DNA from: Archangium violaceum Cb vi76
Lineage (GTDB): Bacteria; Myxococcota; Myxococcia; Myxococcales; Myxococcaceae
DNA: 64,000 nucleotides
Assembly: GCF_000733295.1 (NCBI RefSeq)
Contig: NZ_JPMI01000089.1
Coordinates: forward strand, 1 to 64,000
Reading direction: 5' to 3'
Shown: one piece after another, positions 59,722 through 64,000 of the stretch
Layout: each line of letters opens with the position of its first letter
Numbering within the stretch: position 1 is the first letter of the stretch
Program-made: the position numbers and the translations under genes
Notes under the pieces: generated by a model
Databases searched by the model: none
The model's input: the letters and a program-made list of their open reading frames with translations, nothing else
What the model was told of the DNA's origin: nothing

Positions 59722-60945
59722 TCACTGCGCCACGGCGCTCACCGGCTCCAGGGACATCGTGGAGCGGGACGTCTGGACGTGCGGAGGCAGGGAGAGGCGG
59801 AACGTGGTGCCCTCGCCCACGCGGCTGTCCACGGTGATGGTGCCCTCGAACGCCTCGACGATGGACTTGCAGATGAAGAGACCCAGCCCCGTGCCCTCGC
59901 CCGAGGGCTTGGTGGTGAAGAAGGGCTCGAACAGGTGCGCCATGTTCTCGGCGGGGATGCCCATGCCGGTGTCCCCCACCTCGGCGCAGGCCTCGCCATG
60001 GGGGCCCGTCCACAGCCGGACGCGGATTTCATGCTCGCAACCATCCTCGGGGATGGCCTGGGCCGCGTTGACCACCAGGTTGAGGAAGACCTGGGCCAGC
60101 CGGGCCTCGTTGGCCTTCACCAGCGGCACGTCCTGGTAGTCGCGCACCACGCGGGCGCGGAAGCGGATGTGCACCAGCGCCATCTTCAGCGCCGCCTCGA
60201 GCACCTCGCGCAGATCCACCAGCATGCTCGAGTCATCCGGGTTGCGGGCGAAGGCCTTCACGTCCCGCGCGATGTCGCGCACGCGCTCGGCCCCGTCGCG
60301 GATGTCGCGCAGGGTGTTCTCCACCGCCTGGAGGCGCGTGGCCAGCGCCGTCAGCTCCTTGCCCGAGCCCTCGCGTGCCTGCTTCTGGATGCCCTCGCGC
60401 AGCGACGGCAGCTCCTCGTCGAGCCAGTCCAGGTTGGAGAGCACGTAGGCCAGGGGCGTGTTCACCTCGTGCACCACGCCGGCCGCCAGCAGGCCCAGCG
60501 AGGCCAGCCGGTCCGCCTGCACCAGCATGGCCTGCATGCGCTCGTGCTCCTGGCGCATGCGGTACTGCTCCAGCGCCAGCTTGAGGCGGTGCGCCAGCGC
60601 GTCCACCTCGAAGGGCTTGAGCAGGTAGTCGAAGGCGCCCAGGCGCAGGGCCTCGACGGCGCTGTCCACGTTGCCGTAGGCCGTGACGATCAGCGCGTTG
60701 CACCCGGGCTGCACCGAGCGCAGCCACTTGAGGAACTCCAGGCCATTCTCTCCCGGCAGGTTCTTGTCGATGAGCGCACAGGCGAAGGTGTGCTTCGCGG
60801 CGAGCTGGCGCGCGGTGGCCGCGTCCGGGGCCAGCACCGGGACGGCGCCCGTGCGCTGGACGATGAAGGAGAGGATGGTGCGCAGCGATGGCTCGTCGTC
60901 CACGACCAGCACGGACTCTGGAGCGGGATTGGCACGGGTTCTCAT
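59722..60945 (-). CDS. Response regulator-histidine kinase hybrid
   Basis: A 407-residue soluble protein with an N-terminal receiver (about 10-125; VLVVDDEPSL, phospho-acceptor in ALIDKNLPGENG, VTAYG, LLKPFE) joined directly to a kinase core. The H-box is GVVHEVNTPLAYV, and the HATPase has NLVVNAAQAIP, DTGMGIP and GTGLGLFI. This receiver-kinase order is common in myxobacteria for relays where an upstream kinase phosphorylates the receiver to tune the attached kinase. Being convergent with the 51.8-59.7 kb operon, it is a nearby candidate partner for that operon's kinase, without proof. Start ATG at 60945. Confidence 0.92.
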   Translation of the reverse strand: MRTRANPAPESVLVVDDEPSLRTILSFIVQRTGAVPVLAPDAATARQLAAKHTFACALIDKNLPGENGLEFLKWLRSVQPGCNALIVTAYGNVDSAVEALRLGAFDYLLKPFEVDALAHRLKLALEQYRMRQEHERMQAMLVQADRLASLGLLAAGVVHEVNTPLAYVLSNLDWLDEELPSLREGIQKQAREGSGKELTALATRLQAVENTLRDIRDGAERVRDIARDVKAFARNPDDSSMLVDLREVLEAALKMALVHIRFRARVVRDYQDVPLVKANEARLAQVFLNLVVNAAQAIPEDGCEHEIRVRLWTGPHGEACAEVGDTGMGIPAENMAHLFEPFFTTKPSGEGTGLGLFICKSIVEAFEGTITVDSRVGEGTTFRLSLPPHVQTSRSTMSLEPVSAVAQ

Positions 60946-61023
60946 CGGTGTCTGTCTCCCACCCGCTGAGCACTTTTTTTCAGAGGGTGCGACAAACTGA
61001 GGTCGCCGCGCCTGGGGCGCAAG

Positions 61024-61067
61024 GGAGCAGGCGTGCTCCGGCCTTCACGGCATTCAGGGGAATGCCG
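61024..61067 (-). terminator. Two tandem hairpins downstream of the right-edge gene
   Basis: CGGCATTC-AGGG-GAATGCCG (61048-61067, 8-bp stem) and GGAGCA-GGCG-TGCTCC (61024-61039, 6-bp stem) follow the minus-strand gene that stops at 61112. No T-run is present. Confidence 0.4.
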
Positions 61068-61111
61068 GAAGCGTTGGCGGACGGACACCGGGCCGCCCCC
61101 GAGGGCAGGTC

Positions 61112-64000
61112 CTACAGGGCGAAGCCCACCAGGTGCAGGTCCCCGAGCCCGTCATCGAAGCGCCGGGCGTATTGGTAGAAGAGGGACAGGGGGACGGCCT
61201 GCCCGAAGGTGGTGCGCAGGTAGAGCGCGCCGCCCACGGCCCGGTGGTTGTCCCTCAGGTCCGTGCGCGCCCAGGAGGCGAAGGCCTCCAGCTCCACCTG
61301 GCTGATGAAGAAGGAGGGCAGCAGCCAGAAGAAGGAAGTCCAGCCGTAGTCGATGATGACACGGTAGCGGTAACGCGCCTGGGCCAGCAGGACGCTGCGG
61401 GCGCTGAGGGCGTAGTCCTCGTAGCCGCGCAGGTACTCGGAGAAGGAGATGCCCGGCTGGAGGCGCAGCGGCAGGCTGCGGGAATCCTCGGGGCCCTCGC
61501 GGAACGTGAGCGCGGTGCCGGCCTGGATGCCGCCCACCTGGAGGAGCCCCTCGGGCGCGTTGGGCAGGAAGCGGGCGATGGCGGTGAGCTGGAGGTTGTC
61601 GCGCAGGAGCAGGGGCAGTCCCGGCAGGAAGGCGGTCGCCTCGGCGCGCAGGTCCGCGAAGGGGTTGGCGTCGTCGAAGGCGAGCGGGTACACGCCCGCG
61701 CCCAGCGACAGGCCCACGCCGCGCTGGGTGCCACCATAGGAGGTGCTCTCCCCGGCGAAGTAGGAGATGGAGGCCTCGGGTCCGAGGAGCGAGGTGCGTG
61801 CCGCGGGGCGCGTGTCGGTGGCGTAGTAGTCCCGGCGCAGCGCCAGCAGGTTGAAGCTCACGGGCGTGGTCCAGAATTCGCGGGACGTGGCCAGCGAGGC
61901 CTGGAGATCCCTCCGGCCGTCCTGGACGAGGCGCGCCACGGTCAGCGACGTGTACCAGGGAGCGGTGAGGGCGGTGGCGTAGCTGAAGGAGACGCTGGGA
62001 TCCTTCAACCGCGAGTCCATCTGGGCGAGCAGCGCGTACTGGTGGAAGCCGAGCCTGTCCTGTCCCGCGAGGGCCAGGCCGCCGTAGAAGATGGGCTTGT
62101 TGCCGTTGTCCGGATCGGGGAGCGCGTAGAAGTAGGGGGCGCGCAGCTCGGGCAGGAAGAAGCGCTCCAGGGGCGAGTAGGGCGCGTCGGTGAGGATGTC
62201 CAGCGTGTGCCCCTGGTACGGGGCCGAGGCCCTCGAGGTGGCCGCGGCCGGCTCGGGAGCGGGGGAGGGCGCCTGGGCGAGGGCCTCGGCGGGCGCCACC
62301 GGGGCGATGGGGGCGCGATCCAGCGAGAAGTCGAAGTGGTCGCGGTTGAGGAAGACCACCTCCGCGTTTCCGGCGGGAGCCACGTCCATGACGAGGTGCG
62401 GCGCGTCGGTGATGCGCACCGGCTCGCCGCTGGTCAGGTCGAGGACATGGGCCTGCCACCGGCCCTCGTGCTCGCGCTGGAAGACGATCCGGTTCGCGTC
62501 CACCCAGCGGGGCGAGTAGTTGAAGTGCGCATCCTGGGTGAGCGTGCGCACGGTGCCATCGGTCTCGAGCAGCGCGAGGTTCCAGCCCTGCTCCGTCATC
62601 TGGGGGAAGACGACGCGTCCGTCCGCCGCCGCCGAGGGCGGGCCCAGGGAGGAGTGTCCCTCGAAGCGGGTGAGCGGCACGCGCGCTCCGGTGGCGAGCT
62701 CCAGCCGGTGGAGGTTGGCGGTGTCGCCCTCGACATGGACGAAGACGTAGGCCTGGCCATCGGGGGTGACGCTGCCGCCCATGCCCTCGAGGCCCTCCCA
62801 GGTCTTGATGATCTCCCCGGTGCGCGCGTCCACCTGCCACACCCGGGACAGGTAGCTGCCCAGCGAGTCGATATCCGCGGCCACGAGGAACAGGAAGGAG
62901 CCGTCGGAGGTGAAGGACAGGCCGCTCATCACGGTGGGGAAGGTGGAGATCCACCGGCGCCCGGGGAGGAACTGGGTGAGGGAGTGGCTGAAGCGGACGG
63001 AGCCATCGCGCTCGCGCACGGTGAGGTGGGGACGCGTTCACGGCCCGCGTCCACGGTGGCGAGGGCGCCATCCGGCGAGGCGGCGAGCCGGGCGAAGTAG
63101 CCCACGTTGGGGGCCAGCACCTGCTGGGTGGCGGGGCGCACCCGCTGCTGCTGGTTCCGGGTGAGCGACTGCGTGAACTCCTCGAAGAGCGAGCCGATGG
63201 TCCGGCCGTACACGTTGCTGAAGCGCAACGTCAGCGCGATGGGGGGAATGAGGGTTCCTCCCTGCACCTCCACCAGCTTCCACAGCCGCTCCTCGCCGTA
63301 GCGCTCCACGAGCCATTGGATGAAGTAGCTGCCGGTGAGGTAGTTGCCGCCGAGCGGATCCATCCGCCGGTGCTGGGGGGAGAGGTAGCCGGGGTGGAAG
63401 TGGCCGTCGAGCGACTGGGAGGCGGCCTCGAAGAAGCCGCGCCACAGGGGGCTGTGGGGGCGGCCCTGGGACTTGCCCAGCCGTCCCTCGTAGTAGGTGG
63501 CGAGCCCCTCGAGGAACCAGGACTCGGTCAGGCTGTTGGGCTGGAAGAGGCCGCCGGTGAGGGTGTTGACCAGCCACCAGAGGCCGTGTGTCTGCTCGAG
63601 CTGCACGTAGTGGACGGACTCGTGGCAGCCCACCTCGCCCAGCTCGGAGGGGCCGAAGCCCAGCAGGTTGAAGAGCTCCAGCGACATGTGGGTCGGCATC
63701 ACCATCTGCTGGGGGATGCTGGAGTAGTCCGGGTTGACGTACGCGTTGTTGAAGTCCGCGCCCGTCAGGTAGACGAGCACCCGCTCCTGGGAGCCGGGCC
63801 TGCGGGGGAGGCCGCGCAGGCGCTCGACGCAATCCTCCAGACGGGCGGCGATGCGCAGGGCGGAGGGGCGCAGCCGGGCCGGGTAGTAGAGCTCCAGGGT
63901 GCGCGTGGTGAGCTTGCGCATGTCTTCCCGGGCGAAATCCGTCTGGACGTTCTGGGGGAAGCGGGGTGTGACGAAGGCACACCCGGCAAGGGAGAGGAGG
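61112..64000 (-). pseudogene. Metalloprotease/propeller/barrel lipoprotein gene, frameshifted, 5' partial
   Basis: Two frames belong to one gene. The upstream one (entering at the window edge, reading S-L-A-G-C-A as a lipobox) encodes a peptidase-MA-like domain with GCHESVHYVQ (HExxH zinc motif) and WFLEGLATYY (third ligand Glu). At about 63028-63031 the frame must shift by one base for the reading to continue as a TolB/WD40-like propeller (FTSDGSFLFLV, SVTPDGQAY, FNYSPRWVD) and a C-terminal barrel-like domain (about 300 residues, ending LHLVGFAL). The break lies in a short G4/C4 tract; adding one C would restore V-P-H-L-T-V. It could be a true mutation, a sequencing error or a slippage site. 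The start codon is beyond 64000. The intact product would exceed 960 residues. Confidence 0.8.

Noticed and set aside
61133-63100. Plus-strand frame of 655 codons at the right edge
   Set aside because: Antisense to the propeller/barrel half of the frameshifted gene, with shadow-type composition and no ribosome site.

Overview
The window looks like a chromosomal segment of a myxobacterium, most likely of the Cystobacter/Archangium/Myxococcus type. This is judged from content, not from a database search. The DNA is very GC-rich, with strong third-position G/C bias. It carries a CarQ-CarR-CarS light-response operon, eukaryote-like Ser/Thr kinases (one fused to an ATPase and a histidine kinase, one to WD40 propellers), many one- and two-component regulators, many lipoproteins, a MYXO-CTERM-like tail, and a lipoprotein nuclease toxin with a neighbouring immunity gene. 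I see no rRNA, tRNA, CRISPR array, insertion sequence or prophage.

Layout. 0-3 kb (minus): moeA-ribA-metallo-hydrolase operon. 3-8 kb (plus): a histone-H1-like protein with duplicated beta domains and a chagasin-like end, a strong terminator, then an enlarged RNase R with an Arg/Gly-rich insert and an H1-like tail. 8.1-9.5 kb: a decay zone with an ABC-ATPase fragment and an internally deleted mprF remnant around one small membrane protein gene. 9.6-14.9 kb: giant kinase/ATPase/GAF/histidine kinase. 14.9-17.3 kb (minus): mutS2. 17.4-22 kb (plus): TPR protein, class III cyclase, NamZ-type muramidase, phosphoesterase-like protein, nadD. 22.1-25 kb: P-type cation ATPase. 25.1-29.8 kb: three overlapping genes for a response regulator and two complex sensor kinases, followed by carQRS (29.8-31.4 kb). 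31.4-35.3 kb (minus): WD40 Ser/Thr kinase and a coupled PIN protein.

35.4-47.9 kb is envelope-oriented: lipoproteins, a putative zinc metalloprotease lipoprotein divergent from an ELWxxDGT-repeat surface protein, a 5'-nucleotidase-like lipoprotein that has lost metal ligands, a coiled-coil membrane protein, an Npt-type transporter fused to HEAT repeats and a cyclic-nucleotide domain, a haem/Ig-like lipoprotein and a Cys-rich secreted protein. 48-51.7 kb holds a lipoprotein of unknown function, a Sit-like lipoprotein toxin with an AHH nuclease tip, and an immunity protein that appears to join an Imm11-type and a SUFU-type domain. 51.8-59.7 kb is one tight operon: histidine kinase, FecR-domain protein, Ig-like/outer-membrane barrel protein, and a large CARDB-like lipoprotein. 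A minus-strand response regulator/histidine kinase follows. The right edge has a putative metalloprotease/propeller/barrel lipoprotein gene broken by a one-base frameshift and running off the window.

The best candidates for something new are the toxin/dual-immunity pair, the kinase-FecR-barrel-lipoprotein operon, the H1-like/chagasin-like protein, the cyclase with four 11-residue repeats, and the transporter-HEAT-cNMP fusion.
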